From Chamaecyparis obtusa (taxonomy: Eukaryota > Streptophyta > Pinopsida > Cupressales > Cupressaceae), in contig BSBK01001581.1 in assembly GCA_027943335.1 (NCBI GenBank), positions 268,001 to 332,000 of the forward strand: a DNA stretch of 64,000 nucleotides. The letters run 5' to 3'. Of this stretch, positions 23,578-35,178 are shown in pieces. The position numbers and the translations under genes are program-made. The first letter of the stretch is position 1; each line of letters begins with the position of its first letter. The notes under the pieces were generated by a model. That model did no database searches. It was not told the DNA's origin and saw only the letters and a program-made list of their open reading frames with translations.

Positions 23578-25827
23578 TTGATATGGGTTTCCCTTCAAAT
23601 TTTATCAATTTCTATCATTTTCTTATCTTTTTCTGTTCCAAGCTATGATTTTTATTCTCTATCCATACAATTTTCATATGAGTTTTGTCAGAAACTCATA
23701 CCAGGAGATATCCACTACCGTACGATAGTTTATTTGATCGAGGATCGCACAAGCAGAAACCCACTGTTGTCTGGAAGCTCTATTGTTGTATGATCTGATA
23801 CCCATTGTCATACGAGCTTCTAGATTTTCATCTAAGAGGTAACCCACTGTCGTATGAGTTTCAGTGCTAGGGTTCAATTATCATTTCACTTTTTTAGGTA
23901 GTTTGTTAGATTTGGTTTTCAGATTTTAACTAACAGCTAACCCTAACAATTGAAATTCTCTATTTTTGATTGATTTTCACTGGTTTTTTATTGGAAAAAG
24001 TGCAAGAATTGCTAAAAATAGGTAAAAATCTACTAAGTGTGTTGTGAGGAATTAAGGTAACCTTCTCAGCTAATAACATTTTGATTTGGATTAAAATGAA
24101 CATCTTGCGTGTCTAGCTTGAGTGCCTTTCTTTTCCATATCACACATTTCATTTGGGCTCTAAAAAAATGAACATAGATTTGCTTTCAGCATCTTTGTTA
24201 CACATAGTAAATAGGCCCTATGAACACTATTCATGGCTCTTGAGAGAGTGAGTTTTCGGGGAAACTCTTCTCAACAAAAGAACCCTTGTAGGTAGGGAGG
24301 ATATTGAGGGCATCTCACATTCTACTAGATCCATGTGTCTTCAACTTGTGATCGATACATTCTCTCTTCAGAGAGGTTGATAGATCATAAGGGGTTGATG
24401 TCATAGATCTTTGTGAGATAATCTTAGTGTTAACGCGTCAAATTTATCTGTCTGCTTTGTTTTGGTGAAGTGAAGAGGCTAGGGGATTATGCTCTACTTC
24501 CTTTTTGGATAGTATCGGAAACCTAGATCCTTGAATCTAATCTATTCCCCATGTGGTATATCTTGTGAGTCACCTTTAGAGAGGGTTAACCATAGTGGAC
24601 ATTCCCTTAATTGGGTCAACCACATTGACGAAACCTCAAGCGGTAATAGCCATTTTCACTATGGTAGTGACAACCGCTATATAAATGTCCTGTTGGAAGA
24701 AATCTCCGCAGGTGTGGTCTCTTATTGGGCTGTCAGATCTCCCTAGCAGATCCTGAAGATTAAGTTCTTGGATTGTGTCAAAACCCCAGTGTGCCTAGAT
24801 TGGAGTTAGCCCTCTTGGATCATAAAAGTTATAGAGTCAAACCATTAGTAAAAACCCTAGTGAGGCCAAATTTTCATTTTCTAGGAATATGTGCATTATT
24901 GCAAAACTTTTTGGAACATACACAATTAGCACTTCTAAGGATTAGCACAAATAAGTCACTTGATTGTTCATGATCAAGGTTGCTTTTGCCCTTGTTCATT
25001 ATTTTCAGACATGCTTGAAATCACTTGCTTGCTATTTTGCATGCTTGCTTATCTATATGGTTACTGAAAATGAACAAATCCGTTACAATCCTCAAATCTA
25101 GATATTGAAATTTGCGAACAATCTGAAATTGAAAACCCAAAAATTTGCAAAAATTGAAGTGAAATTCCTTTCTGGAGTGAAAAGTCATCTCATTAGGTAA
25201 TAAAATCATAGGAGTTTTGATCAAGAGTCATTTCATAACCCCCTGATTATCGTATGGTAACTGGTATATTGTCATATGAGTGTTTCTGCCAGTCATTTTC
25301 AAAAGTCAATTCTCCTATTGTCAACTGTTGTACGAGCTTGTCAATGGTCATTTCATGCTATACCCACTGTCGTACGAGCTTGCCAAAAGTCATTTGAGAA
25401 GTTTTGAAAAATTGCCAAAAATTTGTCAGAATTGCTAGATATCCAGCTTTTTCAGCCTATTTCCATAATCTGTCAAACAAATCACTATGTTAGGAACAAA
25501 GAAGAAAACTACTGAGGATCCAATCATTTTCCTAAAGTGACCCTCTGAATATGATCCAGCCTTCTGTTTAATCAATTTGAGTCTTTTTTTAAATCTTGTG
25601 TCAAAACCTTGTCATAACTATCAATCTTAAAAAATGACTAAGTGTTGTGATATCTTGTCCGCTATCTTTTGTACATCTACCCATACATCTAGGGCATAGT
25701 ATCCCTCATCTAAGTCAAATCTATGCTTCAATCAATCAAACCTTGACAAGGTTGTGTCATCTGATCATCTTGATTCAATTCATTCTTCAGTTGTCTTCAT
25801 CTTATTATTTTGCTTCACCCAAGGTTA
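23578..25827 (+). other. 5' leader of TatE with repeated GTCGTAYGAG words
   Basis: About 2.25 kb without coding signal. It contains about eight variants of CCCACTGTCGTAYGAGCTT, at about 23718, 23785, 23801, 23843, 25250, 25268, 25325 and 25363. The same word recurs in the putative intron of the antisense PMD gene (37359-37590). Such long leaders are usual for Tat elements. Confidence 0.6.
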
Positions 25828-27927
25828 ATGGTGGAAACTAGAGCTTCATCTCACAAGAAATCAGGAGAAGCACTTAACACCAAAAATTTGTCTACTCACG
25901 TAGGTCCAACTCTTGAGAAACTCTACAATTCTAGTCTTTACGAAGATGACAGTCTTGGCAACTTTTGATTAAAAACTGATTACATACCTCCTCCATCAAC
26001 CCACGGAGGCAGTCAATAAACTCCTCATCAATCTATTACAGGGAGCCCACAAACTCCTACCATGTCTCAAGAAGGGACAAACTTTGGTTCTCACAGAACT
26101 CAATCTCAACATGGAGTAGATTAGGAACCCACACCTGAACAAATTACTCGATATCAAAATATGATGAATTCAAAAAAATGATGAAGCATTTCTTGAAAGA
26201 AGATAGAGAAGCATACTTTTTATAATTATCTCATCAAGGAGCTAAACTTCCTCCTAACTTTAATGTCAAAGATATCATTACAAATGAGGAAGAAACTCCA
26301 CTCATAGCTATGATGAAATAGATGCATGCCATGCAAGTCAAACTTAACAACCTTGAAAAAGAAAAGGAACCCAAGGAGTTCTCCATGGAGGCTCTATGTC
26401 CTTTTCCATTTGACAAAGCCTTGTACATGCCACCATTCCCAAAAAGAGTGGAGATGCCCAAGTATGATAAGTATGATGGATACTCTAACCCTCAAGATCA
26501 TGTCAGAGAATTCTATACACAATCTATGGAGTTCATGCATGAACCAACCTATCTGATGCATCTCTTCCCTCAATCTCTAGGTGGAGCAAACATTCATTGG
26601 TTCTCTAGGTTGCCTTCTACTATCAAAAATTTGAGGAGTTGATCAAATTGTTCTATCAGCAATACTCCTACAATATCCAACATGTAGTCACCATGATTGA
26701 TATCTGCAATCTCAAACAATATTCAGGGGAACCATTCTTGACATTTCTCAAGAGATGGAGGAAGAAATTCTCTCTATGTGCTAGGCCTATTCTAGAAACT
26801 GAGAAACTGAGAAAATGGAAATCTTCATCAATGATCTTGTTCTAGAGATCAACTACCCTTTACAAATGCAAGATCATATATCTTTTGATAAAATGGTAGA
26901 CAATGCTATCAAAATTGAAAAAGTGCTTGTGAAAAAAGGAGAAATCACACTTCAAAAAGACAAGTACGAATCAGGATCCAATTCTAAAGACAAGAACAAA
27001 AATTGGAACAAGAATAAAGGCATCATCATAGATGGTGTTGTTGATACTATCCATGCCCCATCAAAGGCACTAGCTTTCAATCTAACTATTGGTACCCAAG
27101 CCATAAAAGCTTCAAAAAAAAAGGTGCCTGAATCATCTCAAAAGAAGCCAGAGTATAAAAAGTGGTCCATTGATAATAAATGAACGTTCACTCCTCTTCG
27201 AGAATCTTTGGAATCAGCTATGAGAACTTTGCTAACTAATAACATCATCTCCTTTCCTGAGATCTGACAATCCGATCTAGATCCTAAACCGAAATGGTGG
27301 AGAGAGAATGAATTCTGTGATTTCCATTGGGGTAAAGGTCATAAAATGAATAACTGCTTACACTTGAAACATACTATTCAAGATCTAATTGATAAATGCA
27401 ACATCACAATTGAGAATCATTAGAGCAATAATGATCACACAGCATTCATAGAACTATTCCTGAAACATGGTCAAGAAGTTTCATCTTCTCAGCCTAATAT
27501 GGGGGCAAAGGTCAATTATGCTTACCCTGGAAATAATGTTGTTATCAATATGGTCAAACCCTATCTCTCTGTACATTGCAATGTCATCAATATTATGTGA
27601 AGAGATAGAGATCATCCTTCAGCTAACACAGTTACTTGATCACAAGGTCAGGCACATCTGAACAGACAAAGCCCAAATTCATCAAATGTCCCTAAGATGC
27701 CCTTCAATCTTTCTTCCGCTTCCAAATTGAAGGCTGTTTCTAACTCTTCCAATCCTAAAGATACAAGGCCAACATCTTATAGCATTGTTCAACAACTCCA
27801 ACACACTAATGCAAAAATCTCCATGTTTGAGTTGCTTTGAATATCTCTAGCTCATAGAGTCATTCTAGGTAAAGCTTTGCTCAAATCCAATGTTCCTGAT
27901 GACCTTGATTTAGATAGGTTCTAGACT
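25828..27927 (+). pseudogene. Tat gag polyprotein (TatE)
   Basis: Starts at the ATG at 25828 (MVETRASSHKK). The capsid core is at 26322-26850: FPFDKALYMPPFPKRVEMPK, YDGYSNPQDHVREF and GGANIHWFSRLPSTIKN, matching the plant retrotransposon gag layout (target-binding start, then a W-F-x-x-L-P block). The C-terminal Cys-His cluster CDFHWGKGHKMNNC is at about 27310-27355. At least three frameshifts and several stops break it. It runs into the protease without a gap. Confidence 0.85.
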
Positions 27928-28340
27928 ATGGTTGGACATCATACATCTCCGCAATATATCTCCTTTTCAGAAGAAGATGACAACTCCTTGAGTCACCCAC
28001 ATAACCAGCCCTTGCATATAGAAGTCTTGATCCAGAATTGTAGACTCAAATGTGTGTTGATAGATGGAGGTGCTGGCCTAAACATTTGTTCTTACAACTT
28101 GATCACACAATTGGGATTTTCAGAAATGGCTATTGATCCTAGAAAGAAGATAACTATAAAAGCCTATGATGAACAATAAAGATCTTCTAAAGGCACCATT
28201 GTCTTACCTATTAGAGCAAGACTGGTTATCAGAGATACTGTATGTCAAGTCCTTGATCTACCTTTGGCTTACAACATTCTTCTAGGGAGACCATGGATAC
28301 ATGAAATGTAAGCTATTCCTTCTACATTCCGCCAATGCTT
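27928..28340 (+). pseudogene. Aspartic protease (TatE)
   Basis: Active-site block LKCVLIDGGAGLNICS at about 28045-28095, and LAYNILLGRPWIHEM at about 28265-28310 with the Arg that TatA lost. Stops at about 28177 and 28309. The frame stays open into the linker, unlike in TatA, so it serves as the reference for the TatA deletion near 997. Confidence 0.85.
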
Positions 28341-30010
28341 GAAGTTTCCTTATGAAGGAGTAGAGGTTAATATCCCAACAGACATATCCACCACTTGCGA
28401 TACATTGAAGGAAAGTGCAGATAAACTTATGCCCAATAATAGAGAATCTTCCATTGAGTCAACAAAAGAAGCATCCACATCTAAAATGGGAGACATTGCA
28501 AAAGAGGTCAATATCAAAGAAAATGGTATGGGAGAATATACTATAGAGCTAGTCTTATCTTTGACATCTCTCCCTATTTCACCTAATTCTTATGGACAAT
28601 CTTTGAAATAGTCCAAACCAGACTCTAAAGAACCTCTTGAGGCATATAAAAAGAATTTTGTAGTAGAACAAGTCTCCAAGCAAGAATTTGAAGAGGATGA
28701 AGCCGTGCTTGCATGGTTATACAAAAATGAATCTGAATCCTGTGGTATTCAAACTAGTAACTCAATAGTACCAAAAGATTCTTCTAAGTCATATGGCCTA
28801 GGAGATAAATTGATAGCTAAGATGGGATATCTAGGTAAAGGACCTCTAGGAGTAAGAGGAAAAGGTCTTGAGGCACCTATCCCACATACTGGTAGAGAAA
28901 ATAATGACAAAGTTGGCTTAGGATTTAAAAAGAAACCATTTCACCTCAAAGGTAATTGTTCTCATGTCATAGAGTAGATCACCCCAGGAGAAGCCCTTCT
29001 TAAGAAGGAAGAAATAGAACCATCAAATAGTGATTTAGATAGCTTAGAACTCATTCCCTATGAAAAATTGCCTAAAGAGATCAAAGACCTTCTTGATGCA
29101 GAAGATGATCCTATCAGAAAAATCAATGTAGTAGAAACACAAGAACCTACTATAGAGCAAGAGATAGTTTCCACACAAGAACCAACTAATCTCAAAGCTA
29201 ATCAAACAAACCAAGAAGAAGGTGGTAGTTATTCTGAGACAGATTCCCATGAGTATGAATACAAATCAGAATATGAGGGTAGCCCTTCTTGGGGTATTCA
29301 TCCTGACTTTACTCATGTTCTTAGATTTCCAAGAGGCATAGATGAGGAATGTAATGACTATGAATGGGGAGCCATTCGAGAAGAAGATAAGCTTATTATA
29401 GAATAACATGTTGATGTTATTCACCAATATGCACCTAAACCCAATGTAAGTCTAGAGCGAAGTAATGAACTTAACGAGTCTAATCCACCTATGGCTGAAT
29501 TGGACTCTCACAATGACATTGAGCCTATTCATGAATTGAATGTCTTAAGTTGTAATATCACCTTTGAACATGAGCATTGGGTTAGGACCAATGATGACAG
29601 ATCCATATCCATAAACACTATCTCCCAATCTTTCCCCATCCTGACTATCCAACATCCTGAACTTCTTGATCAAACCTCCACAAATCCTAGCCATGTTATT
29701 TATACCTTCCTGAATGACTATGCCCTTGCTTGCTACCTCAATGTAGTTGAGCCTATTAGGACTTCCATCAGTGAACCGAGCATCAGCATGATGAATTCAA
29801 ACATCAAATATCTTAGTCAAAAGAATAAGAATAAGAATAAGAATAAAAAGAAAAGGAGTTCTGAGGGTGAAAACCACTTTGTGCAGTCTCAGAACCTACA
29901 AAAGTAAAAATAAAAGATGTATCCAAAGGTGAAAACCTCTTTGAGGCACCTAAGGATGAGATATTTGATGTCCTTCTGAGTCATTTATAGGACAGATCTC
30001 CAGTTCTAAT
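28341..30010 (+). pseudogene. Acidic linker with G-patch-like motif (TatE)
   Basis: One frame from protease to 29880, with stops at about 28609, 28975 and 29404. The G-patch-like block SYGLGDKLIAKMGYLGKG, then LGVRGKGLEAPI and VGLGF, lies at 28786-28930. Acidic runs and a Lys-Asn tract (29818-29860) follow. A one-base deletion near 29883 (compare CACTTTGTGGCAG in TatA) shifts the frame. The TAG at 29988-29990 matches the TatA stop at 2637. Confidence 0.65.
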
Positions 30011-30032
30011 TGAGCCCACTCAATCTATCAAT

Positions 30033-31500
30033 TTGGGAACAATAGAAGAACCACAGTTGATTCATGTAGCACAATCTTTATCAGAAGAAGAGAAGCAAAA
30101 ATTTACAACATTCCTAACAGAGAAGAAGATCAACTTTGCATGGAAATATTTAGATATGCTAGGGTTGGATCCTAATCTTATAATGCATCATTTATCTGTA
30201 GCTCCAAATGTCAAACATGTCAAGCAAAAATTAAGAAAGATGCATCCTCATGTAGCACTCTTGGTAAAAGCTGAATTAGAGAAGCTCCTAAAAGCTGGAT
30301 TCATCTGAGTTATTGACTATGCAGAGTGGATCTCTAATATTGTACCTATTTCAAAACTAGATAAATCAATCAGAGTGTGCACATAATTTAGAGATGTGAA
30401 CAAAGCATGCCCTACGGATGATTTTCCACTACCTAACATTGATATGATAGTGGACATGACTGCGGGTTTCAAGATGTACTCTTTAATGGATTGTTTTTCT
30501 GGATATAACGAAATAAAAATTGCTCCAGAAGATCAAGAGAAAAATGCTTTCAAATGTGCATGGGGCACCTTTTGTTGGAATGTTATGCCATTTGGGCTCA
30601 AAAATGTTGGTGCTACATATCAAAGAGCCATGACCTCTATTTTCCATGACATGATGCATACGACTATGGAAGATTATATTAATGATACTTTAGAAAAATC
30701 TATGATTAGAGCTAAACATCTAAATGACTTGAGCAAGATACTAGATAGAATGGAAAAATTTAGTCTTAGACTAAATCCTAAGAAGTGTGCTTTTGGTGTC
30801 ACTTCTGGAAAGCTCTTAGGGTACATAGTTTCAAAAAAGAGCATTGAAGTTGATCTAGCTAAAGTAAAGGCTATAATGGAGATGCAACCCCTGAAGAATA
30901 TCAGTCAAATGAGGACATTGCAAGGAAGAGTTCAATCTATCAGGAGATTCATATCATAGCTGGCGGACATATCACAACCTTTTACAAAAACATTACATAA
31001 AGGTGTGACCTTTGCATGGAATGAAGAATGTGAGAAAAACTTTGATCATATCAAACAATATCTATCAAATCCTCCTATCTTGATTCCTCCTATTCAAGGG
31101 AAGCCATTGATCTTATATGTCTCCGCAATAGATACATCACTGGGGGCATTGCTGGCACAACATGATGAGAACAAAAAGGAAAGAGCTATATACTATATCA
31201 GTAGAACATTTGTTGCATACGAGAAGAACTATTCAATGATTGAGAAAGCTTGTCTAGCTATAATATTTGCATCATAGAAATTGAGACACTACATGTTAGC
31301 TCATACCACTCAATTGGTAGCTAAGATTGATCAACTAAAGTACCTACTAAGCAAAGCTGTCCTCATGGGTAGATTAGCCAAATGGGTCATGCTCTTAAGT
31401 GAATTTGACATTGAATATGTGGAAAGAAAAGCTATAAAAGGATAGGTAATTGCTGACCAATTGGCTTATGCACCTATGATAGATGATACACCAATGCAAA
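30033..31500 (+). pseudogene. Reverse transcriptase plus first RNase H (TatE)
   Basis: Nearly continuous frame. Polymerase blocks are TDDFPLPNIDMIVDMTAGF, WNVMPFGLKNVGATYQR and, at the catalytic site, EDYINDTL (about 30670-30695) in place of YVDD, so one metal-binding Asp is lost. The RNase H part has LILYVSAIDTS, again without the first catalytic Asp, and the Glu region NYSMIEKACLA. Stops at 30306, 30386, 30957 and 31275; the first and last coincide with TatA stops. The C-terminal tether VERKAIKG*VIADQLA ends near 31475. Confidence 0.9.
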
Positions 31501-31539
31501 TGGAATTTCTAGATTCTTATATCATGACTCCTTCTTGTA

Positions 31540-31935
31540 GAGAATGGTAGTTATTCTTTGACGGCTCCTATACATAGAATGGATTAGGAGCAGGCATATT
31601 TTTCATAACTCCTCAAGGATACTCAATACTAAAAGAAATTAGATTAAAGTTCCCTTGCACAAACAATATTATTGAATATGAAGCTCTTATTAATGGCATT
31701 GAAATAGCAATTGAGTGGAGAATAACAGAGCTACACATTCATGGAGACTCTCAACTTGTTATCCATCAAGTCAATGATGTGTACCAAACTAAAGATGAAA
31801 AGCTCATTCCTTACAAGAGAATGGTAGATGATCTTAAGAAGTATTTCATATCTATCACATTTGAGCAAATACCTAGAAAAGAGAACAAGGTTGCCGATGC
31901 AATGGCAACACTATCTATTGTATTACAATAGCCTG
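31540..31935 (+). pseudogene. Second, archaeal-type RNase H (TatE)
   Basis: D in LFFDGSYT*NG, E in NNIIEYEALINGIE and D in HGDSQLVIHQVN are all present, followed by ENKVADAMATLS. Three TAG stops (about 31549, 31576 and 31930) interrupt it, two at Trp/Gln codons. Lies between the first RNase H and integrase, the diagnostic Tat position. Confidence 0.85.
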
Positions 31936-33289
31936 AACATGAGCTACGCTACGAGTTCCTGGTGGAAGCACTATCTTATTCTCTATATGACTCCCCTGAA
32001 ACCCACGTGATTTGCACTATTGTAGGTCATGATTCATCTAGATATAAAACCCTATTTTCCTATCTCCAAGACCAAATCATTCCCGATACCTTCAACCACC
32101 ATGAAAAGAGATACCTTATCTGTAATGCCTCCTAATATGTCATCATTGGTCATGATCTTTACAAACAAGGTCTAGATGGTACACTACTTAGATGTTTAGA
32201 ACGGGAAGAGTCTCAATGTGCATTAGAGGAAGTCCATGAGGGTATTTGTGGGTCACACTCAAACGGTTTAACACTAGCTCAAAAACTTAATAGGGTTGGG
32301 TACAATTGGCCTGGATGGAGAAAGAGGCTATCAAATTTGCTAAGAATTGTCAAAAGTGTCAAGTACATGGCAACCTAATTCATGCTCCAGGGAAAGATCT
32401 AATTCCCTTCACTACACAATGGCCTTTTCATCAATGGGCCTTTGATCTTAGAGGAACCATACATCCTCATTCTTCTAATGGACATACCCATATAATCATA
32501 GCTACAAATTATTTTACAAAATGGGTAGAAGCAGTCCCTTTGACACAAGCCACTGGAAAGCAAATATCTATGTTCATATTGAACTATATCATATGTAGAT
32601 ATGGGATCCCAGATTCTATAATCACAGATAATGGGGGACAATTCAAAAATAAAGACCTAGATGATCTATGTGCCAAATTAAAGATCACACAACATTGGTC
32701 TTCTATCTACTATCGTCAAGGGAATGGACAAGCAAAGGCTTCTAACAAGAATCTATTGAAAATCTTGCACCGTACAATTAATAAGATAGGAAGAGAGTGG
32801 CATCTCATGATCAATCTAGCTCTCTGGGCCTACAGAACAAGTATCAGAATGCCTACTGGGGCTACACCTTTTGCTTTAGTTTATGGGTCTGAAGCAGTAT
32901 TGCCGATTGAGGTTGAAATACCATCACTAAGAATCAGAATGCATGGTCTAGTAATTGATGATGACTACAGAGTGTCTAGGTTGCAAGAACTTGAACTACT
33001 AGATGAGCACACACAAGTAGCATATGATCATCTCAGAGTATATCATAAGAGAATGTCTAGAGGTTACAACAAGAAAGTCAAACACAGAGAATTTCAAGTT
33101 GGTGATCTAGTCTTGAGAGAGAATCCTAAAAATCAATCACATCGAGAATGCAAGGGGAAGTTTGAACCCAACTGGTTGGGTCCCTTTTTAATCACTGCTA
33201 CTTTTGGCTCTGGAGCCTATCAACTCTCAATGACTGAAGGAGAATAGCTCTAAGAACCAATCAATGTTCTCCATCTGAAGAAATTCTAG
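31936..33289 (+). pseudogene. Integrase (TatE)
   Basis: Zinc module EVHEGICGSHSN ... KNCQKCQVHGN, then WAFDLRG (D), ITDNGGQF (D) and GQAKASNKN, where the catalytic Glu of the D-D-E triad (GQAEASNKN in TatA and AEASNK in TatH) is Lys by GAG to AAG (about 32735). One base is missing near 32313 (GGCCTGGATGG against GGCCTAAAATGG in TatA), shifting frame. Otherwise open for 313 codons to the C-terminal tail; stops at 33245 and 33287. Confidence 0.9.
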
Positions 33290-34836
33290 CCTAAGGCATT
33301 CAGTCTATGGTAAAATGTCCTGAAAAAATTATAATAATCTGAAAAAGTCCTGAAAAAAATGAACATGTTGGTGAAAACCTATCAATAGGCACCTTGATGA
33401 TTCATCAAAAAAGTAAAAAATACCAAAAATATCAAAAAAATTAAAAATTATAAAAAATACAAAAAAAATGAGAAAAAGAAAAAAGTGCCTTGGTGAAAAC
33501 CTGGAAACGGGAGCCTTGGTAGCAAAAAATAGAATCTTTGCCAAGATGGTGAAAACCCAGAAAATGGGTGCCACTTGTTTCAAAATGCTCCATCTATCAG
33601 TGCAATCTTCATCTTTCCTAGCTTTCAGTCTTGCTTTAGTTTGTACATATTTCCCAGTTTGTTTCAACATTCCTATTTTCAATAAGTCAATCTGTACAAC
33701 AATCAGCTCAAGCGTCTGTATCCTATCAAAGTTAAAACTTGGGGGAAATTAATGTCATATCCTATGGTCTCCAATATACCTTAGACGTGTCATTCCAGTT
33801 TGAGTCCTTTGAAGCTTCATTTGAGTCAGTTAGTTAGTCTCATCTCCAGAAAGGATTTTGCATCTACAATAATGCAATCAAACATCAAACATCAAAACTG
33901 AAAACAATCTATACTTCTTCATGCTTTTATCTCCTTGTATGCCTACGGATTCGCATTGAGATTTTTGCATATTGTGTCCCTTTGAGCTCTTTGATGATGT
34001 CCTTTACAAGATTTAGAGAGTGATGATTGGGGGCATAATCTTTTCTTTGTTTTCTTCTTGTATGTGAAAATCTAACAACTTTGGAAATTTTGGATTGAAA
34101 TGGTGTCTGACTGTAAGAGCCTCTATCTTGAATTGGATGGCCATGTGTACCTCGACCATTGATACCTGGAAAATTCAAGGAAGTTTGATCTAACTATTTT
34201 TTTGGTGAGTTCTTTCTCCTACTGTGAAACGTGATCTTACCTAAGGATGTGAATGATAAAGGGTCATTACGGGTAATTCACATTGGATTTAGAATGATCT
34301 CTTGACTGCTTGATGTGTTTGCATGCAAGGTGTATTCAGGTCATCATGACATTTATGTTTTGATGCTTATACAAATTGCTATATCAAAATGGACATGATA
34401 TTCAGGCCATCCTGGTGTTTGTGCCTTGGTGCTTATATCTAATCTGACATTCCGAACATAAAATCAATATTCATATGTCCATGGTTGCCTAACTAGTGGG
34501 TGTTGTATTGATTCCTACTCATACAAATCGATATTCATATGTCTATGGTTTCATAACTAGTGGGCATTGTATTGATTTATCTAGTTACCTAAAAATTCAA
34601 TGATGAGAATGACTGACACATGATTAGTGACTAGGTCCTAGGTCTTAGGTTGCATTTCATATTGCATGTCTCTTTGCATTTCGCACTTTACATGATCTCA
34701 CCATGACTCAATGAACTTCAAATGCTTAAAAGATTCTTCACTCATCTCTTCAAATCTAACAAGAGCTGAAACCTAACTCGAAGGTCTCTTCACAGAACTA
34801 CAAGCAATTACTATCCTGGGTTAAACATCCTTTTTG
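33290..34836 (+). other. 3' untranslated region of TatE, part shared with TatA
   Basis: Colinear with TatA 5943-7452. Repeated TTGGTGAAAACC words lie at 33366-33400, 33485-33522 and 33545-33570, and the paired AATCAATATTCATATG repeat at 34461 and 34526. No coding signal. The TatA match stops at 34831-34836 (TTTTTG). Confidence 0.65.
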
Positions 34837-35178
34837 ACATAAGATTGAGTACTTGTCTTCATCATACCTACAAAACATATCATGTGTATCATTGTATTTA
34901 CATATCATAACCATTTGTTGCATTACAATTCATCCATGTGCATGAGCATAAATCATACATACATCTTTCCATAATCAAATACATTTGCATAACATCCATA
35001 CATATGAAAGAAATCATTGCATTGCATTGATCCATACATACATTCTAATCTACTCATAGAATAAACATCACATGATATCATCATAAATTGAAACATGACA
35101 AGTACATATGAAGTCACAACCAAAATCTTGATCTTATATATATATAAAAAAAATCATATCGAACTGGTCAGGGGTGCA
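34837..35178. other. Spacer downstream of the antisense gene
   Basis: CAT/ATA-rich sequence (CATACATAC-type runs) between the shared 3' region and the 3' end of the antisense PMD gene. No gene. It could hold that gene's 3' end, but no clear polyadenylation arrangement stands out. Confidence 0.4.
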
